DNA of 64,000 nucleotides from Bradyrhizobium canariense (GCF_900105125.1 NZ_LT629750.1:1984001-2048000), one strand, 5' to 3'; counted from the stretch's first letter, positions 9,042 to 18,841 are shown. Notes: a model not told the origin generated them from the letters alone. Translations and numbers: made by a program.

Positions 9042-10562
9042 TCAGCGCATCGTCCCCTGCTCCATCGCAAGCTCAGCCTGAAGGCTTGCGAGGTCGCGAT
9101 AGATCGAGGCAACGGCGAGCACGCGGCCTCTGCTCTTGTAGCGCAGCAGGCAGTCCTTTGCCGCGATATCGCCGTCGATCACGATATCGTCCCATTGTTC
9201 GGCGTGACCGACATAGTTGATCGGCACGTCGTAGTGCTGGCTCCAGAAAAACGGCACCGCATCGAACGGCTCTCGCTGCCCCAGCATGTTGCGCGCGGCA
9301 GTCTGGCCCTGGCGCTCCGCCACCACCCAATGCTCGACCCGGATGTTCTCGCGGGAATGCGGATCGGGCCAGCGCGCGATATCGCCCGCGGCGAAGATTC
9401 CCGGAACGCTGGTTTCGAGGAATTCGTCCACCGCAACACCGCGATCGAGCTTAAGACCCGCCTGCTCGGCCAAGGCGAGGCGCGGGCGTACACCCACGCC
9501 GACAACGACCAGGTCTGCCTCCAGCGTGCCGCCGCTCTTGAGCGTGGCGCGCTTGCCGTCGATCGCGGCCACGGTATCCCCGAGGTGGAAGACGACGCCG
9601 TGCTCCTGATGCAGTCCGCGCAGGAAATCGCCCATTTGGGGCCCCAGCACCCGCTCCATCGGCCGCTGCTCGGGCGCAACGACGTGAACCTCGATATCAC
9701 GTGCACGCAACGCAGCCGCGGCTTCCAGGCCGATGAAACTCGCGCCGATCACGATCGCGCGCCGGGCGCCATTCGCAGAGTCGATGATGCCGTTGCAATC
9801 CGCCAGGGAACGCAGCGTATGGACGTGCGGTTGATCGGCACCTGGGATCGGTAGCCGCACCGGTTCGGCGCCGGTCGCCAGCAGCAGGCGATCATAGGAA
9901 ACGTCGCCGCCGGCGATCGTGACCTTCCGCGCCTTGACGTCGATCGCGGTGACATTGCTGTTGAGCCGAAGATCGATGCCGGCCTCCGTATAGAAGCTGT
10001 CCGGACGCAGCGGCAGCCAATCCTCCGGCGCGCTGCCGGCGAGATAGTCCTTCGACAGATTCGGCCGATCGACCGGCGCCGCGCCGTCGTTGCTCAGCAT
10101 GACGATATCGCCGCCGAACCTCTCGCGTCTCAGCATTTCCGCCGCGGCGAACCCCGCCGCACCGCCACCGATGATCACAATCCTGTCGGGTGCTGCAGTC
10201 GGCCCCTTCCCGCTTGGCTCCGGCTGCTCGCGTTTCCGCCTGACATGGATGCGCCCGCCTTCGTGCTCAACCTGCCAGACCGCGAGGGGCGTCAACGCGG
10301 GCGCACGTGTCGCCTCCCCGGTTCGCAGATCGAAGCAGGCATGATGCCAGGGACAGCGGACGGTATGTCCGACCACGAGCCCCTCCGCGAGCGGCCCGTG
10401 ATAATGACTGCACTGGGCGTCGATCGCGAAAATCTCGCCTTCCGAACGCACCAGCAGGACTTCCTGGTCTCCGACGTGGCCAAGCAAGGTCTCGCCCGTG
10501 AAATCACCTGCCGCAACGCCGTGGGAGAGATCCGGCCCGGCGGGCGTCTGTTCCTCAGCCAT
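9042..10562 (-). CDS. Rieske [2Fe-2S] domain fused to FAD/NAD(P) reductase
   Basis: A 506-residue cytoplasmic flavoprotein. Residues about 8-100 are a Rieske domain with ligands Cys51-His53 and Cys70-His73 (CSHYHGPL, CPWHHACF). Residues about 122-500 are a pyridine-nucleotide-disulfide-type reductase with two dinucleotide folds (IVIIGGGAAGFAAAEMLRRE and AIVIGASFIGLEAAAALR) and the FAD motif GIFAAGDIA. This architecture resembles AIFL/Nfrl proteins and reductase components of oxygenases. There is no oxygenase nearby. ATG 10562 is chosen because GGGAG precedes it; an upstream GTG two codons earlier is possible. The physiological acceptor is unknown. Confidence 0.9.
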   Translation of the reverse strand: MAEEQTPAGPDLSHGVAAGDFTGETLLGHVGDQEVLLVRSEGEIFAIDAQCSHYHGPLAEGLVVGHTVRCPWHHACFDLRTGEATRAPALTPLAVWQVEHEGGRIHVRRKREQPEPSGKGPTAAPDRIVIIGGGAAGFAAAEMLRRERFGGDIVMLSNDGAAPVDRPNLSKDYLAGSAPEDWLPLRPDSFYTEAGIDLRLNSNVTAIDVKARKVTIAGGDVSYDRLLLATGAEPVRLPIPGADQPHVHTLRSLADCNGIIDSANGARRAIVIGASFIGLEAAAALRARDIEVHVVAPEQRPMERVLGPQMGDFLRGLHQEHGVVFHLGDTVAAIDGKRATLKSGGTLEADLVVVGVGVRPRLALAEQAGLKLDRGVAVDEFLETSVPGIFAAGDIARWPDPHSRENIRVEHWVVAERQGQTAARNMLGQREPFDAVPFFWSQHYDVPINYVGHAEQWDDIVIDGDIAAKDCLLRYKSRGRVLAVASIYRDLASLQAELAMEQGTMR

Positions 10563-10716
10563 GTCCACTCCCTGCTTCGTTGCACCACGATCGAACGAAA
10601 ACTGTTCAAACCGTTAGATGATCCGCGGGCGCATTGGTTCCCGGATTTCACCCCGACCGTTGGAGCCAGTAAAGCTTGAATTCGGCAAATCTACCGATGT
10701 TCCATGGCCTCAACGA

Positions 10717-13700
10717 CTATTCGGCCGCGTATTTCTGCTGGTCATGTTCGGCCCCTTCCGGGGACGTGTCGGATTTACGTGTCCGGCTCCAGCGCGAAAG
10801 CGCATTCGAGAAGTTATCGAGATAGAGATAGACCACGGGCGTCGTGAACAGTGTCAGCGCCTGGCTCACGATCAGCCCGCCCACCATGGCGTACCCCAGC
10901 GGCTGGCGAATCTCGGAGCCGGTGCCGGTGCCGAGCATCAGCGGCACGCCGCCAAGCATCGCCGCCATCGTCGTCATCATGATCGGGCGAAAGCGCAAGA
11001 TAGCAGCTTTGCGGATCGATTCCCGCGGCGACAGATGCTCGTCGCGCTCGGCCGAGATCGCGAAGTCGACCATCATGATGCCGTTCTTCTTCACGATTCC
11101 GATCAACAGGATGATGCCGATCAGGGCGATCAGGCTGAAATCGAAACCGAACGCCATCAGGATCGCAAGCGCGCCAACGCCCGCCGATGGAAGCGTCGAC
11201 AGGATCGTAAGCGGATGGATGTAGCTTTCATAGAGAATGCCCAGGATCAGGTAGACCACGACGAGGGCCGCCATGATCAGCAACGGAACAGTGCCGAGCG
11301 ATTGCTGGAACGCCTGTGCCGTGCCCTGGAAGCTCGAAGTCAGCGTCCCGGGCGCGCCCAGATCAAGCACCGCTTTCTGAATAGCCGCGGTGGCCTGGCC
11401 GAGCGCCACGCCCTGGCCGAGATTGAAGCTGATGGTGATGGCCGGAAACTGGCCCTGGTGGGCGATCGAGAGCGGCCTCACGGGCACCGTCGTCCATTTG
11501 CAGAATACAGATAGCGGCACCTGACCGCCCGTGGTCGGCGACTTGACGTAGATCTTGTCGAGCGTATCGAGCCTGCCTTGCAGTTCGGGGAGGATCTCCA
11601 GCACCACGTGGTAGCTGTTGAGCTGGGTAAAATACTGCGTCACCTGACGCTGGCCGAACGCATCGTACAGCGTGTCGTCGATCAATTGCGGCGTAATGCC
11701 GTAACGCGACGCGGTATCGCGATTGATCGCCAGCGTCAGCGTTGTCCCCTGGGTCTGCTGGTCGGTCGCGACGTCGCGCAATTCGGGAAGCGTTTGCATC
11801 CTGGCCAGAATTTTGGGCGCCCACCCATTCAACTCGTCCAGATTGGCGTCCTGCAGCGTGTATTCGAACTGCGTGCGCGTGGCGCGACCGCCGAGCCGCA
11901 CATCCTGCGAGGCCTGCATATACAGCCTCGCGCCTTCGACCTTTTCCAGTTTTGGCCGCAGTCGCGTAATGATCTGCCCTGCGTTGGCATTGCGCTCTTC
12001 GTGGGGTTTCAGGGTAATGTACATGCGGCCGGAGTTAAGCGCGGTGCCGCCGCCGCCGATGAACATGGCAATGCTGTCGACTGCGGGATCGGCCTGCACG
12101 ATGTTGCTGAGTTCCTCCTGATGTCGTTCCATGTCGGCAAAGGAAATGTCCTGCGCCGCCTCCGATGTCGCGGTAAGAAAGCCGTTGTCCTGTTGCGGGA
12201 AAAAGCCCTTGGGAATGATGATGAAGAGATAGACCGACAGCCCTACGGTTGCGAAGAAGATGACAAGCGTCGTCTTGCTCCAGCGCAGCGCCAGGTCCAG
12301 TCCACGTTCATAGCGGTGAAGCATCCCGTCGAAGGCGCGTTCGCTCCATTGATAGAACTTGCCGTGCTTCAGCTCACTGTGCGCCCGCAGGAAGCGCGAA
12401 GCCATCATCGGGGTCAGCGTCAGCGAAACGACCAGCGAGACGAAAATGGCCATCGAGAGCGTCACCGCGAATTCGCGGAACAATCGCCCGATGATTCCGC
12501 CCATCAGCAGAAGCGGAATCAACACGGCGACCAGCGAAATACTGATCGATACGATGGTGAATCCGATCTCGCTGGCGCCCCTGAAGGCGGCAGCCAGCGG
12601 CTTCTCGCCCCGCTCGATGTAACGTGTGATGTTTTCCAGCATCACGATGGCGTCGTCGACCACGAATCCGACAGCGATCGTCAAGGCCATCAGCGACAGG
12701 TTGTCGAGCGTATAGCCGAATGCCCACATCAACGAGCAGGCGCCGAGCAATGCCAGAGGCACCGTGACGCTCGGAATGATGGTCGCCCACGCACTTCGCA
12801 AAAAGATAAAGATCACCATGATTACCAGCATGATGGTGATCAATAGTGTGAATTGCACATCCTTGACGGCAGCACGGATGGTCAGGGTCTGGTCGCTGAT
12901 GATCTTGATCTTGATGGCGGGAGGAATGGCGGCAATGAGCCTTGGCAATTGCGCCTTGATCTTGTCGACGGTGTTTATGACGTTGGCACCGGGCTGCTTG
13001 AAGATCACCAGGAAGACGCCGCGCTTGCCGTCGGCCCAGGCGGCCTGCTTCATGTCCTCGGGCCCGGCAATAGCCTTGCCGATGTCCCGGATCCGCAGAG
13101 GACCCCCATTGCGATAGGCGATGATGACGTCGTTCCAGGCGTCCGGATCCAGCAACTGGTCGTTGGCATAGATCGTATAAGCGCGCTTTACGCCGTCGAT
13201 GTTGCCCTTCGGACTGTCGACCGTCGTTGCCGCGATCTGGCTGCGGATATCTTCCAGGGACAAACCTTTGGCCACCAGCTTGGCTGGGTCAATCTGGACG
13301 CGGATTGCCGGCTTTTGCTGGCCTCCGATGAACACCTGCGCGACACCCGAGATCTGGCTGATCTGTTGTCCAAGCTGGGTATCGACCGCATCGCTCACCT
13401 TGATCAGGGGCAGCGTATCCGACGTCGCCGACAACAGCAGTACCGGCGAGTCCGCCGGATTGACCTTCCGGTAAGTCGGTGGCGTAGGCAGGTTTTTCGG
13501 CAACTGCCCGCTGGCAGCGTTGATGGCGCCCTGCACGTCGTTGGCGGCGCCGTCGATGTTGCGGTTAAGGTCGAACTGGATCGTGACCGCGGTCGAGCCG
13601 AGCGAACTCGTCGAGGTCATTTGCGCAATGCCGGGGATTTGCGCGAGCTGCCGCTCCAGCGGCTGCGCCACCGAGGAAGCCATCGTTTCGGGGCTTCCAC

Positions 13701-13863
13701 CCGGCAAGGATGCAGAGACTTGAATTGTCGGGAAGTCGACCTGAGGCAGAGGCGCTACCGGCAGCAGCGGATAGGAAACGACGCCGACGAACAAAATGCC
13801 CGCCATCAGCAATGACGTTCCGATCGGGTAGCGAATGAATGGCGCCGAGATGCTCTCGTTCAT
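10717..13863 (-). CDS. RND-family multidrug efflux permease, MdtB/C type
   Basis: A 1048-residue inner-membrane HAE1-family RND pump, full length. It opens with FIRYPIGTSLLMAGILFVG, the first transmembrane helix, and has two large periplasmic loops. The proton-relay aspartate pair is in VGFVVDDAIVMLENI (TM4). Sequence character (PLPQVDFPTIQVSASLPGGS) is that of MdtB/MdtC pumps. These normally come with a periplasmic adaptor and often a second RND gene, but neither is present: upstream 38 bp away on the same strand is livF, downstream is the Rieske reductase. It must use an adaptor encoded elsewhere, or it is a separated member of the family. Confidence 0.93.
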   Translation of the reverse strand: MNESISAPFIRYPIGTSLLMAGILFVGVVSYPLLPVAPLPQVDFPTIQVSASLPGGSPETMASSVAQPLERQLAQIPGIAQMTSTSSLGSTAVTIQFDLNRNIDGAANDVQGAINAASGQLPKNLPTPPTYRKVNPADSPVLLLSATSDTLPLIKVSDAVDTQLGQQISQISGVAQVFIGGQQKPAIRVQIDPAKLVAKGLSLEDIRSQIAATTVDSPKGNIDGVKRAYTIYANDQLLDPDAWNDVIIAYRNGGPLRIRDIGKAIAGPEDMKQAAWADGKRGVFLVIFKQPGANVINTVDKIKAQLPRLIAAIPPAIKIKIISDQTLTIRAAVKDVQFTLLITIMLVIMVIFIFLRSAWATIIPSVTVPLALLGACSLMWAFGYTLDNLSLMALTIAVGFVVDDAIVMLENITRYIERGEKPLAAAFRGASEIGFTIVSISISLVAVLIPLLLMGGIIGRLFREFAVTLSMAIFVSLVVSLTLTPMMASRFLRAHSELKHGKFYQWSERAFDGMLHRYERGLDLALRWSKTTLVIFFATVGLSVYLFIIIPKGFFPQQDNGFLTATSEAAQDISFADMERHQEELSNIVQADPAVDSIAMFIGGGGTALNSGRMYITLKPHEERNANAGQIITRLRPKLEKVEGARLYMQASQDVRLGGRATRTQFEYTLQDANLDELNGWAPKILARMQTLPELRDVATDQQTQGTTLTLAINRDTASRYGITPQLIDDTLYDAFGQRQVTQYFTQLNSYHVVLEILPELQGRLDTLDKIYVKSPTTGGQVPLSVFCKWTTVPVRPLSIAHQGQFPAITISFNLGQGVALGQATAAIQKAVLDLGAPGTLTSSFQGTAQAFQQSLGTVPLLIMAALVVVYLILGILYESYIHPLTILSTLPSAGVGALAILMAFGFDFSLIALIGIILLIGIVKKNGIMMVDFAISAERDEHLSPRESIRKAAILRFRPIMMTTMAAMLGGVPLMLGTGTGSEIRQPLGYAMVGGLIVSQALTLFTTPVVYLYLDNFSNALSRWSRTRKSDTSPEGAEHDQQKYAAE

Positions 13864-13901
13864 GCGAGTTGCTCCCTAAGTCGCGACTGCACTTCACTCC
13901 G

Positions 13902-14600
13902 TTAGACGCCGAGGTAACGCTGTAAAATCTCAGGCTGAGCCTTGATCTCCTGGGCCGGGCCCTCGTGAACAATATGTCCGTTGTTGACGATGTAGATGCG
14001 CTGCGCGAGCGTCAGCGTCGCCGCCAAATTCTGTTCGACCAGCACGATGGTCTGACCGGCCGCGGCGAGATCGCTGCACGCCTTCATGAGGTCGCGCACG
14101 ATGATCGGGGCCAGTCCTTCGAACGGCTCGTCGAGCAGAATGATCTTCGGATCCCGCACCAGCGCGCGCGCGATCGCCAGCATCTGCTGCTCGCCGCCGG
14201 ACAGGTCGGTGCCGCGGTTGCCGCGCCGCTCCTTAAGCCGCGGGAACATCTCGTAGATACGGTCGAGCGGCCAGCGCTTCGAGGCGGTCAGCCCCGCCAG
14301 AACAAGATTTTCCTCGACATTGAGGCTGCCGAAGATCCTGCGATCCTCGTGCACGAGCTGCATGCCCGCCTGCGCGATGGCGTGACTCTTTCGCCCCGCA
14401 ATATCGACGCCGTCGAACATCACCGAGCCCGCGCGCGGCGTCACCACGCCCATCAGGCTTTTCAACGTCGTGCTCTTGCCGGCGCCATTGCGGCCGAGCA
14501 GCGCCACCACCTCGTTACGCTCGACCCGCATCGAGACGTCGAAGAGGATATGGGAATCCCCATAATAGCTGTTCAGGCCATTGACCTCGAGCAGGCTCAT
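13902..14600 (-). CDS. livF: Branched-chain amino-acid-type ABC ATPase LivF (locus 1)
   Basis: A 232-residue cytoplasmic ATPase of the HAAT family. Walker A GRNGAGKST is at about 36-44, the signature LSGGEQQM at about 135, Walker B IILLDEPFEGLAP next, followed by the H-loop region LVEQN. The lysine-to-glutamine EQN at the switch is typical for LivF. Start ATG 14600 overlaps the stop of the livM-livG fusion by ATGA, so translation is coupled. It is the last Liv gene of the minus-strand operon solute-binding protein, livH, livMG, livF. Confidence 0.93.
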   Translation of the reverse strand: MSLLEVNGLNSYYGDSHILFDVSMRVERNEVVALLGRNGAGKSTTLKSLMGVVTPRAGSVMFDGVDIAGRKSHAIAQAGMQLVHEDRRIFGSLNVEENLVLAGLTASKRWPLDRIYEMFPRLKERRGNRGTDLSGGEQQMLAIARALVRDPKIILLDEPFEGLAPIIVRDLMKACSDLAAAGQTIVLVEQNLAATLTLAQRIYIVNNGHIVHEGPAQEIKAQPEILQRYLGV

Positions 14601-16456
14601 GCGTCGAGCACTCCATGCACGCCGCCCAGATAGGACTCTTGCACCGCCGCACTGCCCTTGATTTCCTGCGGCGTGCCTTCAACCAATACGCGGCCTTCCT
14701 GCAATACAGTCACGCGCTCGGCCAGTTCGAACAACGCATCCATGTCATGGTCGATGATGATCATGGTGCGATCCCGGCTGATCGATTTGAGCAGCCTCAC
14801 CGTCTCCACACGTTCGCGCGGGCTCATGCCGGCAAGCGGCTCATCCAACAGCAGCAGGCTCGGCGACGTCGCCAGCGCCAGCCCGATTTCCAGACGGCGC
14901 TTCTCGCCATAGGCAAGCTCGGACACCGGCGTGTCGGGCCGCGACGCAAGATTGACGAGCTGGAGCGTACGTTCCACCTGCTCGTTCAACCCGGGGATCT
15001 TATCCAAACTCCGGAACAGATCGAGACGAAACTTTCCGCGCAGTTTGGCCAGCGCCGCGATGACGATATTTTCCCGAACCGTGAGCCCGGTGAACAGCTG
15101 ATTGACCTGATAGCTCTTGGTCAAGCCGAGCTGGCATACGTCGGTGACGCCGGTAGCCGTGATGTCCCGCCCTTCGAATACGATCTTGCCCGAGGTCGGC
15201 GAGACCTCGCAGGTCAGCATCTTGAAGAAGGTCGATTTCCCGGCACCGTTAGGCCCGATGATACCACGCAGCTCGCCCCGGTTGACCGTGAAATCGATGT
15301 CGCTGTTGGCAACCAGGCCGCCGTAGCGTTTGGTCAGGCCAGTTGCCTGCAGGATGGGACCATCAGCGGCTTCGCTATGCCGAGCCGACGGCTCACTGGC
15401 GCTTTCAGCTACTGCCTTCTGTTCATCGGCGGCGGCGAAATCGGGCACGGGCGCCGCCTCGTCCGGCTCGATATGCTTTGCACGCTTGCCGGAAATCAGG
15501 CCGTACAGATCCTCAAGACCGCCGATAATGCCGCGGCGCAGGAAGCAGACCAGCAGCACGAAGATGACGCCAAGCACGAGCTTCCAGGCCGCACCCAGCC
15601 CCAGCGCGGCCTGCAGGAAATCCTGCAGGAACAGCCAGACGGCCGCACCGACCAGCGGGCCGAACAATGTCCCGCGGCCGCCGATCGCGGTCTGCATCAC
15701 CAGCTGACCTGATGTGTCGAAGGTAAAGGCATCGGGAGGCATGAACGCCTGCAGCACGCCGAGCAGCCCGCCGGCAAACCCGGCATAGGCAGCCGCGATC
15801 ACGAATGCCGTGAGCTTGTAACCGTGGATGTTGTGGCCGACAGCGGTGGCGCGCAGCGGATTGTCCCGGATCGCGCTCAGTATCGCGCCGACCGGCGAGC
15901 GCACGATGCGCAGCGCGATCACGACGCCGATGAAGTAACACAGCGCAAGAAACTGATAGAGCGACCAGCCGGTCGTAAAATGAACGGTCGTAAAGCCCAG
16001 ATTGAAGCTCGGCGTCGGCACGCCCGGCAAACCGTTCTCGCCACCGGTCCAGTCCGCCAGCGGATTGAACTCAACGAAAAAGAACACTTCCGCGATCGCC
16101 ACCGTGATCATGGCGAAGTAGATGCCGGTACGCCGCAGCGCGATCAGCCCCACGAGATAACCGACCGCGGCGGCGGCAATCATGCCGATGACCAGCGCCA
16201 GGACGACATTGGGAAAACCGGCGCGGGTGAGAAGATAGGCCGCGACAAAGCCGCCGGTGCCATAAAAGGCCGACTGGCCGAACGAAAGCAGCCCGGTAAA
16301 GCCAAACAGGATGTCGAAGCCGAGACCGAACAGGCCCCAGACCAGGATCCGGTTTACCGTGTTGGGTGCAAAACCGAGATGAGGCAGCAAGAACGGTGCG
16401 ACGATCAAGCCGATCGCCGTCAGCGTCTCAACCAAAAAGCGACGTTGCTTGAGCAT
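14597..16456 (-). CDS. Fused LivM permease-LivG ATPase (locus 1)
   Basis: A 619-residue fusion. Residues about 1-325 are a LivM-type permease with around nine hydrophobic segments (GILFGFTGLLSFGQSAFYG-like motif near 50). A charged, Ala/Glu-rich linker follows (about 325-365), then a LivG ATPase with Walker [10 protein letters not shown], signature variant LAYGEKRRLEI and Walker B LLLLDEPLAGMSP. LivM and LivG are normally separate proteins. The ATG at 16456 lies 13 bp after the livH stop; an earlier in-frame start would overlap livH and add a Cys/Arg-rich tail unlike the family. It is coupled to livF. Substrate probably an amino acid or aromatic/organic acid. Confidence 0.92.
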   Translation of the reverse strand: MLKQRRFLVETLTAIGLIVAPFLLPHLGFAPNTVNRILVWGLFGLGFDILFGFTGLLSFGQSAFYGTGGFVAAYLLTRAGFPNVVLALVIGMIAAAAVGYLVGLIALRRTGIYFAMITVAIAEVFFFVEFNPLADWTGGENGLPGVPTPSFNLGFTTVHFTTGWSLYQFLALCYFIGVVIALRIVRSPVGAILSAIRDNPLRATAVGHNIHGYKLTAFVIAAAYAGFAGGLLGVLQAFMPPDAFTFDTSGQLVMQTAIGGRGTLFGPLVGAAVWLFLQDFLQAALGLGAAWKLVLGVIFVLLVCFLRRGIIGGLEDLYGLISGKRAKHIEPDEAAPVPDFAAADEQKAVAESASEPSARHSEAADGPILQATGLTKRYGGLVANSDIDFTVNRGELRGIIGPNGAGKSTFFKMLTCEVSPTSGKIVFEGRDITATGVTDVCQLGLTKSYQVNQLFTGLTVRENIVIAALAKLRGKFRLDLFRSLDKIPGLNEQVERTLQLVNLASRPDTPVSELAYGEKRRLEIGLALATSPSLLLLDEPLAGMSPRERVETVRLLKSISRDRTMIIIDHDMDALFELAERVTVLQEGRVLVEGTPQEIKGSAAVQESYLGGVHGVLDA

Positions 16457-16469
16457 CAGCTGACCACGC

Positions 16470-17345
16470 TCATTCCCGGCCCTGCGTGCCGAGCAGGCCG
16501 TGCGGCCGCACCACAAGCACAAGCGTCATCGCCGCAAACAGCATGACGTAGGCATAGCCGGGGTTAAACATCGAGGTGATGCTGATGATTTCACCGGCGA
16601 TCAGGCCGCCGAGAATGGCGCCCGGAAACGATCCGACGCCGCCAATCACCACCACCACAAAAGTTTCAACCAGGATGTCATCGCCGACACCCGGCGTCAG
16701 CGAGACAACTGGCGCATTGACGATGCCGGCAAAACCGGCCGCCATCGCGCCGATGCCGAACACGATCATGAACACGCGATAGACATTGATGCCGAGCGAG
16801 TCGACCATGACAGAATCTTCGATGCCGGCCCGCACGATCATGCCGAGCCGCGTACGGTAGAGAACGACGAACAGGGCGCCGAGCGCGACCGCCACGATGC
16901 CGACAACCGCCAGGCGGTAGGTCGGGTAATACATGAAGCCAAGCGACGTGATGCCCTGGAATAATGGCGGCGGCGGCACCAATTTCGACTCGCTCGAGAA
17001 GAAAAGGCGGACCAGTTCGACGAAGCAGATGCTCAGCCCGAACGTCACAAGCAGCTGATCCTCGTGCGGACGATGATAGAAGTGACGGATGATCAGTCGC
17101 TCCATCACCACGCCCACCAGCATGACAAACAATGAGCCGGCGATCACAGCGACGATAAACGAACCTGTATATTCGTAGGCGACGTAGCCGGCGTAACCGC
17201 CGAGCATGAACATCGCACCATGCGCGAGGTTGAGCACCCCGAGCGTGCCGTAGATAATGGTCAGGCCGGAGCTGATCAGCGCGAGCAAAGCTCCGAGCGC
17301 CAACCCATTGAAGAGCTGTGAAATGAAATTCGGCCAACTAATCAT
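16470..17345 (-). CDS. livH: LivH-type ABC permease (locus 1)
   Basis: A 291-residue integral membrane protein of the HAAT permease family with about eight hydrophobic segments. Family motifs are LNLAHGAMFMLGGYAGYVAY near residue 45 and GGVGSFPGAILGGLIAGE near 245. I prefer ATG 17345 (MISWPNFISQ) over a TTG five codons upstream. The gene is separated from the solute-binding protein gene by a strong terminator-like hairpin, so it is probably transcribed at a lower level than that gene. It is followed by the livM-livG fusion after 13 bp. Confidence 0.92.
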   Translation of the reverse strand: MISWPNFISQLFNGLALGALLALISSGLTIIYGTLGVLNLAHGAMFMLGGYAGYVAYEYTGSFIVAVIAGSLFVMLVGVVMERLIIRHFYHRPHEDQLLVTFGLSICFVELVRLFFSSESKLVPPPPLFQGITSLGFMYYPTYRLAVVGIVAVALGALFVVLYRTRLGMIVRAGIEDSVMVDSLGINVYRVFMIVFGIGAMAAGFAGIVNAPVVSLTPGVGDDILVETFVVVVIGGVGSFPGAILGGLIAGEIISITSMFNPGYAYVMLFAAMTLVLVVRPHGLLGTQGRE

Positions 17346-17400
17346 GAAAAGAATTCGCAAAACCCGGTTGGTCGGCTGGCCCGATCGTCAAACGCAGCAA

Positions 17401-17437
17401 CTAAAAAGGCGCCGCAGGGAATATAGCCTGCGGCGCC
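17401..17437 (-). terminator. Intrinsic terminator/attenuator between SBP and livH
   Basis: Perfect 11-bp inverted repeat GGCGCCGCAGG / CCTGCGGCGCC (17408-17418 and 17427-17437) around an 8-base loop. On the minus strand the stem is followed directly by TTTTT (17403-17407). It sits in the 108-bp gap after the solute-binding protein gene and before livH, where partial termination would give more binding protein than permease. Confidence 0.85.
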
Positions 17438-17453
17438 AGGGTTCAAGCGTCGC

Positions 17454-18809
17454 TCAGGTATAATCGCCGAGATTGCAGCCAAACGCGTCCGGCTTCTGCA
17501 TCAATCCCTCGCCGGGCACGATTTCGACCACGTCATAGTAGTCTTCCTTGCCCTTCATGTCCTTTTCCATCTTGCCCTTGACGATAATGACGGGACGAAC
17601 GCACTGGTGGTCTTCCTTGCGGTAGTGCACGTCGCCAACCAGGGACGGGATCGTTTCTTCCTTCTCATAGGTCTTGATGACATCTGGCGGATAGAAGGTG
17701 CCGGCCTCTTCGATCATGCGCGCCCAGTGCGCGAAGCTGATGTAGGAGTTTGCCGCGCCCCACTCAGGCTTGTAGCCGTTCTTCTTCTCGAACGCCTCGT
17801 TGAACATCTTGGCCAGCGGATACTTGTCCTCGATGGTCCACCAGTAGTCGGTGGAAGCATAGACGCCCTGCATCAGGCCACCGGTCTCGCGGGCGAGGAA
17901 CGGCACCTGGTAGGGAACGATGAGCTTCATCTTGTCGAGCACGCCGAACTGCTTGGCCTGCTGGATCGACAGCACGGCATCGTGTCCCCAGTTGACGTTG
18001 ATGAGGACGTCGGCGCCGGAATTGGCGACATTGAGCAGATAGGATGAATAGTCGGGCGCGCCGAGCGGCGAGACCTGGTTGGTGGTCGTCGTCCATCCCG
18101 CAGCCGCGAGTTGATCCTGCATCGACTTCGTAACGGTGTGGCCATAGGTGTAGTCCGGCGTCAGGTAAGCGGCCTTCTTGTTCTTGCCGAAGGTCTTGAT
18201 CAGCACCGGGCTGATCGCGGCTGCAGCCGTCTGGCCGTAGAAGTTCTGACGGACACCATAGCGGACGCAGTCCTTGCCGGTGGTGTCGTTCGAACCGGAG
18301 ATACCGCACACGAACAGAACCTTTTCGCGTTGCGCGAGCTTGTTCAGCGCGACCGCCACGGCGCTCGAAGTGCCGCCGGTGATCATGATCGCCTTGTTCT
18401 CGCTGATGAAGCGCTGCTGCGCCTGCACGGCTTCGTTCGGCTTGGCGGCGGAATCCGCGACGCCGTATTTCAATTCCTTGCCAAGCAGGCCCTTGGTGGT
18501 CTTGGGCGAGATCTTCTTGATCAGCTCGTGACCGCTGTTGATGTGCTCGATCGCAAGCTCGTAGCCCTTGAGCTCGTCTTCGCCCTGCACCGCATAGGTC
18601 CCGGTGCGCGGCACGGAAATGCCGATGAAAACCGAAGAACCCGATGAGCCGGCCGGATATGTCCCGATTTCCGGATGATCCTCGGCAAATGCCGGGAGCA
18701 TCATCCCCGCTGGAAGCATCGCTCCACCTGCCAGCCCTGCAGCGGTCTGCAACAGCCTGCGACGGGAGACTACGAGGCCCGAATCTTGTCCGACAATTGC
18801 GTTTTTCAC
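17454..18809 (-). CDS. ABC solute-binding protein, Tat-exported (locus 1)
   Basis: A 451-residue periplasmic type I binding protein (Peripla_BP_6/LivK-like). A twin-arginine signal, SRRRLLQTAAGLAGGAMLPA with cleavage after AFA, covers about residues 16-40. The mature part begins with the long form of the family (VFIGISVPRTGTYAVQGEDE) and is larger than simple LivJ/LivK proteins. I use GTG 18809 because GGGAGGA lies 7 bases upstream. First gene of the minus-strand Liv operon. The ligand is not evident; several relatives bind amides, urea or aromatic acids. Operator-like palindromes lie 33-200 bp upstream. Confidence 0.9.
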   Translation of the reverse strand: MKNAIVGQDSGLVVSRRRLLQTAAGLAGGAMLPAGMMLPAFAEDHPEIGTYPAGSSGSSVFIGISVPRTGTYAVQGEDELKGYELAIEHINSGHELIKKISPKTTKGLLGKELKYGVADSAAKPNEAVQAQQRFISENKAIMITGGTSSAVAVALNKLAQREKVLFVCGISGSNDTTGKDCVRYGVRQNFYGQTAAAAISPVLIKTFGKNKKAAYLTPDYTYGHTVTKSMQDQLAAAGWTTTTNQVSPLGAPDYSSYLLNVANSGADVLINVNWGHDAVLSIQQAKQFGVLDKMKLIVPYQVPFLARETGGLMQGVYASTDYWWTIEDKYPLAKMFNEAFEKKNGYKPEWGAANSYISFAHWARMIEEAGTFYPPDVIKTYEKEETIPSLVGDVHYRKEDHQCVRPVIIVKGKMEKDMKGKEDYYDVVEIVPGEGLMQKPDAFGCNLGDYT

Positions 18810-18841
18810 TACCGGTCCTCCCAACTATTTATTGTGACGTA

